Shown: piece by piece, positions 12,254-22,899 of the stretch | How the letters are laid out: every line of letters begins with the position of its first letter | Position numbering within the stretch: the stretch's first letter is position 1 | The notes under the pieces: generated by a model | Seen by the model: the letters and a program-made list of their open reading frames with translations, nothing else | Told to the model about the DNA's origin: nothing | Databases searched by the model: none | Translations under genes and position numbers: made by a program | DNA from: Isoetes taiwanensis | Taxonomy: Eukaryota > Streptophyta > Lycopodiopsida > Isoetales > Isoetaceae | Direction of reading: 5' to 3' | Assembly: GCA_021234155.1 (NCBI GenBank) | Contig: JAJEKV010000050.1 | Span: 9,988,495 to 10,052,494 of the forward strand | DNA length: 64,000 nt

Positions 12254-12503
12254 TAATAGACATAAACAAAAGGCGACATTGGAGCAAGCGTAAAAAGCTT
12301 GGCTTGTATTATAGAAATTGAGCCTTTTGAATACGCGTGGTAGCGATGGACACACTGGATTAGCGAATTGCCCACCGCCATGCAAGCTTCCACCAGTTAG
12401 CTCCTAGATTGCTTTGGGCCCTATACTTAGAAACAATAAAAGGTCCGTGAACCTAATCGCGAATATTTTAGAAACAATTACTTCTTGATACTTGTAACAT
12501 CAA
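12254..12503 (-). repeat. copia 5' LTR
   Basis: Pair of 7,591-7,838. Being next to the primer site, this is the 5' LTR and should hold the element's promoter; no TATA box could be assigned with confidence. Chromovirus LTR sequence resumes about three bases after it (GGTGAGAATCC). Confidence 0.85.
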
Positions 12504-13034
12504 TATGGTGAGAATCCCCACCTCGTAATCTCGGTCTCAACTAGTCCCTGTTATGCGTTTTAAGACGACTTCCCCAGCTTCCTCTCGATCTGGCAGCTTC
12601 AAGCTTCTTCCTTCCTCGCGTCTTCTTGGTTTTGTTCTTATCCATCGATTTCCTTATATGCTTTTAGCCACATGGGCAAAGCCGATTTTGGCATTACCCC
12701 ATTAGTTTAGATTAATCTAATGGCCAAATCTTTATAGCTTGTTTAAATGCAACAGATCATAGTTGCCAATCTATCCTCTTGAGCGTCTAAAGGCTCGATG
12801 AGGCATCTTCCCTGTCGAGGAAAGGGGTGTGGCCAGTTTACATGGCATCCTTCAACATGTCCGCGAGCCTGCGGCTCCCTATTTTTTATGGTGCTCACCT
12901 TTTTTTAAAGTTAAATATACTAAAGGTTTAAATAACCTTAACTAATGGATTTCTATCATTTAAAATGTCACTACTACAAAATAACACTTGCGAGCTCGCG
13001 GGGATGCGTTACATTCTCACCTTGTAGAATTCAA

Positions 13035-13480
13035 CTCATGTCCTCATGGAGTTCTTGGAAAAGGAGGGATAGAGGCTCCTTGAACTTGATAGCATCCTCC
13101 GGGTTGCATCTTCTTGTGGATACCCTACCCATTGCACTTCGTATTTTCAATGGTTACGCCACCATGATATTTTAGTGTCAACTTACCCAAAATCGAGGTC
13201 TAGCTGCGAGTTTCTTCGGTACGCAGCAGTTATCTGTGGCGATGCATGAGATGGATAGGTACTTGCGTAAAGTTCTTGACATGGAATCCCCGTTATGCAC
13301 TTTAATCCGCAGGAGGCAATTCCAAAGCGATATCGGCATTTCCTACCGCGGCTGGATAATTTTGAAAGTAGTGCATACCTAGGTGCTAGCTTCCGCTTTC
13401 TTAAATCTCAAAGTACCTTGCTTAGGATTTATCTTCGAGAATACCATATCATCTTTTGGAACTCCAAGGGTCTCCTCCTC
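13035..13480 (-). pseudogene. Chromovirus integrase tail and chromodomain
   Basis: C-terminal end of the chromovirus polyprotein. The minus strand reads GDMVF...KINPKQGTLRF (13,460-13,420), then LSKLSSRGRKCRYRFGIA (about 13,345-13,300) in the GPY/F-like region, then YEVQWVGYPQEDAT near 13,155-13,110, followed by a frame-shifted EDAIKFKEPLS-like tail. Trp-X-Gly-Tyr and the D-A-T-(W)-E block are chromodomain hallmarks; in chromoviruses this domain reads histone marks and directs insertion to heterochromatin. The frame ends about 30 bp before the 3' LTR, as expected. Confidence 0.72.
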
Positions 13481-14350
13481 TTATCTACATATTGTTTACT
13501 GTCTATTTTATCTTTGTAGCAATATTATGTCGTCGATGAAAGTACGTGTTCCAATATCTTCCCCATAGTCTGGATCAAATCTACTTTATATTGCGGACTA
13601 CACCAAATCCAATGGATATCGCATTCTTGTCCATATCTTGCCTCAAATGGGCTCATTTTTCATGGAATCCTAATGCACGTGTTGTTGTAGGTAAGCTCAA
13701 TTAGATATAGATAAGATTCCAAGAATGTGGATCATTACGGCCGCATTACATCAAAGCGTATCTTCTACAACCTGATTAACTCTTTCCACGGCCATCCGTC
13801 GAAGTTGTCTGGCGGTGCTCATCCGCTAACTAAGTTCAACTCCTTGGATAAAGCTTATAGCCGACCAGCGAAACATGTCTCTCATGGGGACACAATGACC
13901 TTAGGCATCCCATGCAAGCCGGAATACATCTTTGATGAATATCTTTGCAATATCTGGCTACTTGATAATTAAGTAGTTCTGGTTGGCATGAAATGAGCTT
14001 GCTTAGTGGGGCGATCCATTTACAACATAAATGGAATCATATCACCGCTTTCGAGTTCTAAGGCAAATACAATAAAATCCATCTGAGACACTTTCCGGTA
14101 ACATGGGATATCCAAAGGTTGCAACTCATGGCCGATCTTTTTGGCGAGAAGCTTTCACTTTTCGACATGGTAGGCATCTGGCTACATAATTTAATATTTC
14201 ATTTTCATGCTAGGCCAAAAGGCGTTTCACGAACTTTCACGAAGTGTTTTTGAATTCAGGGGTAACGTCACGGGGACTGTCTTGAGCTTCCTTTAGAATT
14301 TGCTGTTTAAGCTCTGCATTATCAGGCCCATACATGATGCGATTCTGATA
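13480..14350 (-). pseudogene. Chromovirus integrase
   Basis: On the minus strand the zinc-binding domain ends with YVARCLPCRKVKA (about 14,165-14,130). The core follows with MDFI-like and RPTKQAHFM-like blocks in changing frames (14,080-13,990), PDIAKIFIKDVFRL (13,950-13,905), a SDRD-like block and RWSAISFIQGVELS (13,870-13,820). The last catalytic region reads TDGRGKS / MAVERVNQVVEDTL (13,805-13,765), matching the conserved 'SDGQTERVNQ.LEDTLRCY', and then a YNNT..SPFEARYGQEC block near 13,690-13,615. This is the most clearly conserved part of the element. Numerous small indels disrupt it. Confidence 0.85.
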
Positions 14351-14379
14351 AAACAGATTTAGACCCTTCAATCTATAAG

Positions 14380-14790
14380 GATCCCTTTAGCACGACCTTG
14401 CTCAAGTGCTATGCGGTCGATAATGAGAAGCTTCCTTGATTAAGCGACCGGTTGCTATCAGCGATTAATAGCAATACTAATTGCAGCACAATCACGATCG
14501 TCGGGACAAGCATCTCACGATCCGTTATCATGCCGGGGCTGATGCCGCATGATAGTAAAATCGTATTTCTTGCAACAATTGCATCCATCTCTTTTTGGCG
14601 ATTATTAAATTTTGCTTGGTACGTATTTACAAAGTACTTAAGACTTTGATGATCTGTTTTAAGGAGAAATTTCTTACAGAGGTAATGTCTCCACAATTTT
14701 AAAGCATGAACAATCCCAAAGCATCTCCAAATCATCGCGTTGGATGATCCCCGATGAAATTTGGACTAAGCTTTTTTAGATTTATCGCAG
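14380..14790 (-). pseudogene. Chromovirus RNase H
   Basis: A frame of 108 codons (14,735-14,409) contains ALKLWRHYLCKKFLLKTDHQ followed by SLKYF and FNNRQKEMDAI, matching the gypsy RNase H block 'WRHYL.G..F...TDH.SLKY....Q..LN.RQ.RW'. The catalytic region is therefore partly preserved. The expected C-terminal 'N.VADALSR' block could not be read. Confidence 0.88.
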
Positions 14791-14959
14791 CATACACACA
14801 TGGCCATCTTGCAGTACCGGTGCACGAGGCATCAGTTACTACACAAAATTCTCTCTTCCATGCAAGGAATCTTTAGAATAGGTGCATGCATCAAAGCATC
14901 CTTGGAAATTGAAAGCTGCTTGTTGGACCATTGAAAAGCTAGATCAGCACACAGGCGGG

Positions 14960-15760
14960 TGGTCGGAGAACGCCTTCTTGAAAAATTGCCTAACAAACTT
15001 CGATAATACCTAGCTAAACCCAGAATGCTTTAATTTCCCTTACAGATTGAGGGTTAGGCCATTTCTGTGGCTTTCACCTTTTCGGGGATCACGGTTCAAT
15101 TCCATTCTTTGGAACAACATGGCCGAATAAATTAAGCTGTTCTTGGGGCAAGAAACTGGGTACGAAAAGTTTCCGTAAAGCTTATGCTGTCTTAAGAGAT
15201 TCAGAACTGCAAGCAAGTGTGTTCCACATGCTTTCGTTTAGCGTTTAGAATAGATCAGAATGTCATCGAGAAGAACAGTCTGAATTGATCAAGGTGAGCG
15301 GGCTTATCGGCTCATAAGCCTCGAAAGTGGCTGGCGCGTTAGTAAGCCGAATGGCATTAGTACAAATTCATAATGTCCCGCTATCTTGATAGGAAGCGGT
15401 TTAGGAATGTCTTCTTCCTTTATTCGAATTTGGTGAGCGGAGCGCCAAATCAATCTTAGAAAAGAATTTGCTTTATCCTTAGTTGGTCAAACAAATCATC
15501 TTGTGAGAAGCATAACCATTCTTGATGGTAATCGATTCAACAATCTATAATCATCACATAGGCGGCTGCCATGCTTTTCTTGACAAATAGGACAGGAGCT
15601 CAAATGGAGATGTACTAGGCCCTAATAACGGCTTTTGATTCTTCGGGATAGCGGCTTGGGCCGATCGCGGATCTCTCCTCGCGTCACGAGCATTTAGGTG
15701 AACCCGGCAACACTTTCTGGCGTGCTAGCTTTCGTCTATTCCAATTTCTGGAGTTCCACC
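14960..15760 (-). pseudogene. Chromovirus reverse transcriptase
   Basis: On the minus strand: an 'RLCVDYR.LN.ITIKN' type block around 15,560-15,500, FFSKIDLA (15,455-15,430), NAIRLTNAPATFEAY at 15,365-15,320 (the MPFGLTNAPATF block), a remnant of VFFDDILIYSK with the catalytic DD disrupted by indels near 15,275-15,240, then LFGHVVPKNGIEP, NPQSVREIKAF and a YYR-like remnant to 14,985. The order and spacing are those of a plant Ty3/gypsy RT. At least eight frame changes occur. Confidence 0.85.
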
Positions 15761-15839
15761 ACTAGCACGAGGCTGATTACCACGGTTCCATAAAGCAATA
15801 TTTAGGTCATATTAGGTAGTTTTAGCAACTGGCGCGTGA

Positions 15840-16950
15840 TGTCATGTTCACTCCATTTCACGGGGACAACTGCGCATTATGCCCGACCTCTTTGTAAGAA
15901 GAAACAATCCTTCCGGCTGGCATCGTTCCTCTCATTCCTCTAGCTCATCACGAGGCTGGTGCATTCTAATGCGCCTTGTAGGCATAGAGCGTGCATTTCT
16001 GTAGGACCACCGGGAACGACAAAACCCCTCTCTCTACCTTGGGAAGATTTTCCCTTGCGGGCTTCCGGTGTTTAGGCGCTTCTTTGCATTCTGCCCAATC
16101 CTATCCTAGGCTTATCTTTAAACTTAGAAACTCTTATAGCTTCTTCCAAGCTAGGATATGTCACTCCCTACTAACGGCATTAGCGGGCTTCAACCCACGA
16201 ATAAACTTATTCAACATTGCCATAGTCATAGTAAGATCCATGTAAACAACCAATGCCACGAACTTATTGGCATATCCTTCCCGCGGTGTCCTCTTGAGCA
16301 AGATTAGAAATTTGTTCATTTTGCTCGAGTTCAAAGCGGCCGGTGGAAATGGAGTTTGAAAGCGTCCTTAAAGTATCCCATGAAATTTGGCTCGAACCAA
16401 AGATTATCTTTTTATACTCGGGTAACTTTTTATTGGCCTACCCGGTTTTTGACCATCCGCGGCACATAGAAGCACCTTCACCGATAATTTATGTCATCAT
16501 CATTTGCATCACTAATATGCTCATTATATCAACTTTATATAATGAAAACACTCATGATTTTTGAAGGGGCAATGAAGGGCTATAGAAGGGCAATGAAGAG
16601 CGATTTGAAGGGCAATGAAGAGGCGGTCGGCTTTGTCGCGGCACATGTATTAAGCCCACATGCTTTTTGAGTATGTGAATTAAAAACCACCCACTCATCC
16701 ACCATATCTTAGCAGTAGGTCTAGTCGGTAACATATCGGATAGTTAGTTTTAGCGACTCTGGAGTTTTCTTTACTTCAAAATAGAACTCAATCCCCAGCC
16801 ATGCATCAACATCCTCACCGTGGTATCCTTACCGAAAGTCTCCCATTTAGGCTGCTTCAAAACTTTATTAACTTCATCGAATTATCATCCTTCTTAGCAG
16901 CACTGTTGTTGCATAGTAGCCGAAATTTGTTCTTTGCATAAGCTGCCACC
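15840..16950 (-). pseudogene. Chromovirus gag
   Basis: Region between the putative leader and RT. The minus strand reads MTMAMLNKFIRGLKPA near 16,240-16,195, the usual 'F..GL.P' end of the gag capsid core, and further on KDCFF.YKEVGHNAQL..P (15,915-15,880), a CCHC zinc knuckle with one or two cysteines displaced by indels. A PR active site between gag and RT could not be read. Upstream part (16,300-16,900) is not conserved enough to define the start. Confidence 0.6.
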
Positions 16951-17157
16951 AAAATCTGTTGATTATGTGAAGGGTTTGCACTATCTCGACTCTCAGTGTA
17001 AACTCTCTCATTTCGGACATCCTGCTATTCACCTGCAAAAGCACAATAGCCCGGTTATTCCCACATCAAACTATTCTACTTTATAGTAGAATTTCAGTTC
17101 TTATCCCATGATTCCCACATCGAGAAGGTGTCGGAAACCTTATACGTGCATAAGCCC
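16951..17157. other. Chromovirus leader, no clear primer site
   Basis: Between gag and the 5' LTR. The minus-strand sequence next to the LTR (CCCGGGCTTATGCACG) does not match a plant tRNA 3' end that I recognise. A short inverted repeat (CTACTTTATAGTAG) lies near 17,077-17,090. Confidence 0.35.
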
Positions 17158-18740
17158 GGGAGCCGGACCACAGCCCACTCTTGGCATGGGCTGGCCGTGC
17201 GTAGCATTCCACAACATAAATGACACTTAACACAAAATGACCTTGCTATGGTAACAATACAAATTCATACAAGAACTACCAAAACTTCACAATTCATAAT
17301 CATACATATCCCAACTTGACAATAACTTAGGTGCACACATTACAAGACCACATCACCATGTGATGGTAAGACAACATATAGTCTCATAGCTTATGCAAAG
17401 ATATGCTAGCGGCATGTCAAAGATAATAGCGGGCGTCACGCGCAACAAAACATAGCAGGTTCACTCCGGATCCCCATAGAGATGGTGAAGAGGACCGATG
17501 AACCCGGACTCTCTCGAGAAATCATCTGGCGACTCTCCATCAAAGGAGTCAACCCTCGATTGCCTGCAGCTCATAATAAATTTATGCGGAGAAATGGGTC
17601 GGCTCATAGATCTGAATGCTTGACACCAACTCTAAGCTCATCCCAAGTCTCTGAAACCACCCGCGTTCTGAAGGAATCCTAAGTGTAACGTGATGCTTAG
17701 CTCATCGGTTGTGCCATCTTTAGCAACATACAATAACAAAGGAAGAAGGGGTTAGTACATATGGAGTAAAATTAAGGAACACTGGTGGGGAACCAAGAAC
17801 CATATTAATCATGGAATATTAATCTATGTTCAATATACGACAAAGGAAAACTTACCTCGCTCCATGTTTCCTGCAAATAGTTAGGTGATTAAATCTCAAA
17901 CGAAATCTCAAGTATAAATGCATAACTACATGCCTAGGATCTATGATCGATCCAACTCGCAGATCCATTTAAGGAGACATATTCAATCCATTATGCGTAC
18001 ATGCCTTAAAGAAGGGGGCTCTCCCCTTGGCCTCATCCTATAGCCCTCCCCTGCATTACGGATCGCGAGGTTACAGGCCGCCCACCCCTCAGAAGATGGG
18101 TGGATTAAATGCAATGCCAAATGCCACAACATCCATCAAGAATATTCACAAGAGAAATACCACCGAGGACCTCTACAAGGTAAATCATGCCATATCTAGA
18201 GCAGCGTAAAGCTACTTATATAGCACTCATGTTCCATGCATTTTTCAGTATTATACAGAATCCCACACCTGTCTCAACTATTATATCCCATGGCATGATA
18301 CGCTTATATTATCAAATACCAAGCATAGAAGTGCAAGGGGAGCTAAAATACACACTAAAAGCGGAACAATCATTCTCATGGCTAACTACACTTGTCCTAC
18401 TCTACTACTCCCACAGAATTCCCTATATCTTCTAGGATCATTCCTTAAAATATCCATAACCATTCACCCGGGGCCACAACTTAGTTAATCAATTTAGCAC
18501 TAACTTAGTTAACTATGTCTATTTCCCATTTTATAGAATTACCACTTCTTTAGCTTTTGTATTATTAGGGCCACTAGTGCTATATTGGACCCGGGCCTAA
18601 AGGGAAGGAATAAGGTGCAACCTGGTCTGTCAGTCCCCCTTGAAAGATGGCATCCCCTAGCATTGAGTATCCTAAAAGGTGTGGTCATGCTGGAACCTAA
18701 AGAAGGCATTCATGTAGGGATGAAACCTTGGGATTACAAG

Positions 18741-21400
18741 AAACTTATCATGCGTGACCCAGGGCCGCCCGCGGAAATGTTCTTCTCCAACTCCGATCTA
18801 TGCATGCTAGAACGTCGCGAGAACTTCCTAGCTTCGTCTATACAAGCTAGAACATCGCGAGGAATTTGAGAACTTCCCCAACTTCGTCTATACATGCTAA
18901 GAACATCGCGAGGGGTGAACTTGCATTTTGTTGCCCTTTGTTGCCACTGTGTTTATGTTCGATTGCCCATACGATAGAAGAATATTGATCATAGCGACTG
19001 GTTTAGAAAGAATGTTTTACGTGCATCAGCGAATCTGAAGTTTCAAACATATAAAAAATTGAGCGTGTTTGAGCATGGGAAATTCAAACCTCTGTAGTTG
19101 CCAATATATGCATATAGCGAGCATTAGTCATTATTTGGCAATAATTTGAAGAGGTGGAATAGGATCTTGTCGTCTAGCTGAGTTTATTCCTGTATACATT
19201 GTAGAATTGAAAATGTTGCGAACTTCTATAGTCCATTAAGTTACACAATTCTAACTTTATTTATCTTTGTTTCTAAGCAGATATACATTTTGCGTTAAAC
19301 ACTATCATTATATTAGATTCGGCACAAAAACTTGTAACAAATCGAGGGACTCTAAATTCATTTATACATAGAATAAGGATGTGGACGAAGTGCCCGAGTG
19401 TCTGAGGAGTTTTTAGTCATCAACAACAACGTCGAAGTCATTAGATGGACATGGGCACAGAGTTGCCAGTAGCTAGGAAGCCCGAAATAATAGAGGGGAT
19501 AGGAAATGCATATGTTCCTCCGTACGTCTCCAACAAATATAATAGTTTCTTCCTTTTCTCCAATTGATATCCCCAAAAGGTAGTTTATAAGTTACCTAGA
19601 GAATCTTATCACACGCCCATTTCTTTGGAAGTCCATGCATTTGTACCTTGCTCGGGATTGCTTCCTCAAGTTTATTCGATCTTTGCACGGATGAATGCCC
19701 TTCCATTACTATTATCCATATAAAAATTCCATGCAATAGTCTCTGAGAGACATGCTCTCTTTAGCAGCCTTGTTTGTTAGTGCAGCTCGAAAATGCTACC
19801 AAAAAATGAGCATGTAAAGTTTTCCTTTTTCCATTAGGAGTAAAATTTTGTAACCAGTTCCTCCATATTTGGAGACAATTAAAACAACATCACAACCGAG
19901 ACCTTGTTTATTATTGCATACGAGGGCACCATATTGCAGCCACCCGGAACAGAAGAATAACACATGAAAGACTATAGCTAGAATCCAAAAGAATCTTATA
20001 GCGTGACGCGGATGTGCAGGTCTATTGTGCATCATACTAATATACCAAATGGCTATATGAGTTGACATTAAATGCTTTCTTACAATCTTTGATTGCTTTG
20101 CATCATAATTCAGGACTATGTGTGAAACCTTTGCCTTTAAAGGCATGTTCATTTATGTGTTTAATAGCATTGGAACCCTGATTGAAAGGCTAAATCACTT
20201 TTAGCTCTTACTTACCTTGCTTTTAAACAACAAAACCGTTGGAACAACAACTGGAAGCCACTCACCAATTTGGTGATCGTGGTATTATAATAGAGAAGAG
20301 CGCCATAAAACATACCAAATGCGTAAAGTGGATCACGAAGGCCGAAGGATAAAAGCGGTGTGGCAGCTAGAATGCGTAGATACCTCTAACCCGGGTTTAA
20401 CATTTATTAGAAAAACTCGAACATGGAAGCATCTAACAACCGGCATTAATCTAAAATGAAATGTACAAGTTACGCGATTATGGTATTTGATTACATAGAC
20501 CGACTTAATCCCATGCATTTTAAGTTCTAAAATCGTAGCGGCTCACGATTAGCTTTGAGAAAAAGCACAATATTCTCCAGATCCCGCGAGCATACTTAAG
20601 GAAAGAACTTAAAACCACGGTTGCTTTGACATTCCGCGAGCTTCACGAGGCAAGATTGATCCAGCTGCGATGAGAACTCAAATCAAACTATATTCATCAT
20701 ATTCAAAACATTTTTCATATGAAATCCAAAGTAGAAAATGCGGATTGATTAGAAACCAGTGGAAGCCCGTCGGATTAGCAGCTTTGATGGTAGGGCTGTT
20801 AATACTGTACGATGATGGTAGATCATCTTCAAATGCAATGTAGTAAGCTCCTTCTTGGCTATTCCTCTTCGGCTATGGAGTCAATTTCTTTGAAGCGTAG
20901 CTTTACCATAGTAATGATCTTAGATGGAAGCGGTTTGGCGAAGGGATGAAATGCGGCCTTATCCATGTGAAAACTGGAAATTGACCCGAAAATTCCGCGA
21001 AAAGCTTACGTGCTAAGCGGTGAATAACCAACCATGCAGTGCTGCTCATACTTCCTGGCGAGGAAAAAAAGGAATTGAGACGGAAAGAACCAACTAGACC
21101 AAGGCGGAGGGCCAGTCGACGCCAAAGGAAACAAACTTCGGTAGAAGGAAAGGGTAGAGGCTGACTCCAGTTTCCCTCGGCATTTTTACGCTAAACTCCA
21201 CCATGGCTACGGCCCGGGGAATCAGGCCTTGAGAAGGAAGGAGGAAGAAAGACCGCAATTGAGAAGTCGCGTGGCGGTAGCTCCTTCTCAATAAATGCAA
21301 AAATGCAAAAATGTTCCCCAATTTTTTGACATTTTAGCGCATCTGATGGAGCATCAAAGGAATCTTGAAGGAGCGTCAGTAGATACTTTATATATGGTTT
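18741..21400. other. Unidentified insertion in the LTR
   Basis: Sequence present in the right LTR but not the left (junction between TTACAAG and GATTTATTAAAAG). It is AT-rich and carries a minus-strand open frame of 118 codons (20,152-19,796), Met-rich and hydrophobic, without a domain I recognise. The same segment is found inverted in arm 2, where that frame is broken, so it is probably not a conserved protein. No terminal repeats or transposase motif were seen. It may be a non-autonomous element or captured host DNA. Confidence 0.4.
18803..18913 (+). repeat. Tandem repeat, 40-50 bp unit, 2.4 copies
   Basis: Units 18,803-18,842, 18,843-18,892 and a partial one to 18,913 share GCTAGAAC(A/G)TCGCGAG, AACTTCC and CTTCGTCTATAC. 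The second unit is longer by about ten bases. It lies at the left edge of the unidentified insertion and has no copy in the other arm. Confidence 0.8.
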
Positions 21401-22079
21401 GATAAGATTTATTAAAAGTATCGAGGGATGCGACCTTGAGTATCCCTTATCTCCCAAAGCGTATCATCTGAAATTAGACAAAAGTTTTCGGCCAGAGAGC
21501 AGACCCGGCGGATGGTTTTAGAGGGTTCAAGGCTTTTCGAGAGGAGATCATCGAGAACTCTATCAAAGTCAAATCCCAACAGTCGGATCTTCAAAAGCAT
21601 GGCGATGCAGACGCGTCTGGAAATTACCAATAGTCTTGGTGGTTCGCGGCTCGAATGGCGAGGCTCTACAACTAAAGGTATTCATTTCCAAACTAGTTTC
21701 CCATTATATATCTGGTTACTGCCAGAAACAACCCGTCGGGCTAAAGTGGAAACAACAGCGAGCGAGAGAATTTATGAAGCCCGGTGAGGGTTTTATAGCC
21801 ACACACTTACCTATATGGTGAATCTCTGGTCAGTTTCTACAACTAAAGTAATTCGGCCGAGGGGCCGTTCACATAGGCCAGTGATTTTCCAGCTTATAGC
21901 GCAAAATTTTGGCAGCTTAGCAGTGAGGGCTACGTATCGGCGCCGTTCATAGTTCATGGCTGAAATTTCGTCATATCGAATTGAAGAATAGAAGCAATGA
22001 ATGATCCCCAATCGGCTGGGCTATCGATGGGTCATCCGTCGAGGTATTGATAAAGCTTACGGTTTCTGTCTAATTATTT

Positions 22080-22700
22080 GGGAAAAAGGAGGAAAAATCA
22101 TCGACCATATGTGAGCGGCTCACGGGGAAAGGGCTGTATTGTGAATGGCGGACTTGACCACCAAAACTCATGGCGAAAGGTCCATGTGGTGACACATGCT
22201 TCTATTCGATTAGATGCTGCCCAGGTTTTCTTCTATTCTTTGCTAGGCAAATTGCTTACAGAGCCAAATTCAAGATTTGGAAGAATTCAAGATTTGGGCT
22301 ACAAGCAGTTTTTGGTCGAATGATTGGGCTTGAAGTACGTATATCGAAATCTATGGGATGCCAAATATCGGAGATAGGTGAAATAAGAGGATTGGAAGGA
22401 ATAGGATCCGAATGGGAGAGATAGGAGTTGAAAGAAGACGGAAGGAATAGGATCGGAATGGGAGGAAAGTGAAAGACGGATTGATTTAGTGGATTCGCGG
22501 ATTGAGCCGGATTGAAGAATGGGCGCCCGGGGAATGGGCGGATCTGAAAATATGCTCGAGCAAGAAGGTGATGATTACCCTTTTCGATTCGATTTATAGT
22601 TCTTTTCTTCTTTGCGGGGATTCCATTAATGTCAAGCCCCGATGATGCATGTGAATGTCTTTGCTGAAAAATTCCCCTGAATCCTCACGGGTGAGTAAGC
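22080..22700 (+). repeat. Spacer repeat X, copy 1
   Basis: Lies between the two arms. The part 22,197-22,700 (starting TGCTTCTATTCGATTAGATG) recurs in direct orientation at 26,266-26,770, while 22,080-22,190 (GGGAAAAAGGAGGAAAAATC and following) recurs inverted at 26,070-26,180. The spacer edges read GGGGCCGTTCACATAGGCC near 21,857-21,876 and, on the other strand near 22,868-22,845, GGCCATTCATTACGGGCC, which may be terminal inverted repeats of a small DNA transposon. No coding content. Confidence 0.6.
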
Positions 22701-22899
22701 GAAGGAAATCAGCGAGCGAATTAGAGGGGAGTCGCTCCGCGGCATAAAACGAGCGGCGTAGCGATGCTGAAGTCCCGGCCCATTAAGCGACTGAAATTTT
22801 TTAGCGTGGCGTTATGGTAGCCGAGGGGAAAATGGGGCCCGTAATGAATGGCCTGCCTTGAGAGAATACCGGTAAATCATTTGCGTAGAGATTAGGCCA

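Larger units (their letters stand above)
7591..12503 (-). mobile_element. Ty1/copia retrotransposon nested in an LTR
   Basis: A full-length but decayed copia element on the minus strand. Its LTRs are 7,591-7,838 and 12,254-12,503. A primer site complementary to initiator tRNA-Met lies just inside the 5' LTR and a purine tract just before the 3' LTR. Coding order is gag, protease, integrase, reverse transcriptase, RNase H, as in Ty1/copia. The integrase C-terminal part (9,745-10,125) is flipped to the plus strand. The chromovirus LTR sequence resumes on both sides, so this insertion is younger than the chromovirus. The two LTRs are similar but not identical. The target-site duplication is not clear; the left flank (CGCAGAGGCA) appears corrupted. 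Confidence 0.9.
5524..13005 (-). repeat. Chromovirus 3' LTR, interrupted by copia
   Basis: This is the left copy of the long direct repeat and the 3' LTR in the minus-strand sense. Stretches such as 5,571-5,760, 6,120-6,310, 6,590-6,720, 6,840-7,580 and 12,510-13,005 align with 17,215-17,400, 17,760-17,950, 18,480-18,590, 21,400-21,850 plus 26,790-27,070, and 27,309-27,806. The copia element at 7,591-12,503 interrupts it. The right LTR still shows the uninterrupted junction (TTACTCACC then GTGAGAATCC near 27,303-27,322). This copy lacks about 250 bp found at 18,090-18,340 and about 210 bp found near 27,090-27,300 of the other copy. Confidence 0.8.
18448..21860 (+). repeat. Inverted-duplication arm 1
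   Basis: Consists of LTR sequence 18,448-18,740, the unidentified insertion 18,741-21,400, and LTR sequence 21,401-21,855. The reverse complement is found at 22,900-26,055. Matching blocks include 18,448-18,600 with 25,905-26,055, 19,525-20,165 with 24,590-25,180, and 21,280-21,690 with 23,015-23,430. The piece 18,741-19,525 has no counterpart in the other arm. Confidence 0.75.

Noticed and set aside
19796-20152. A 118-codon minus-strand frame as a gene
   Set aside because: The inverted copy of the same DNA at 24.6-24.9 kb breaks this frame, and no domain is visible.
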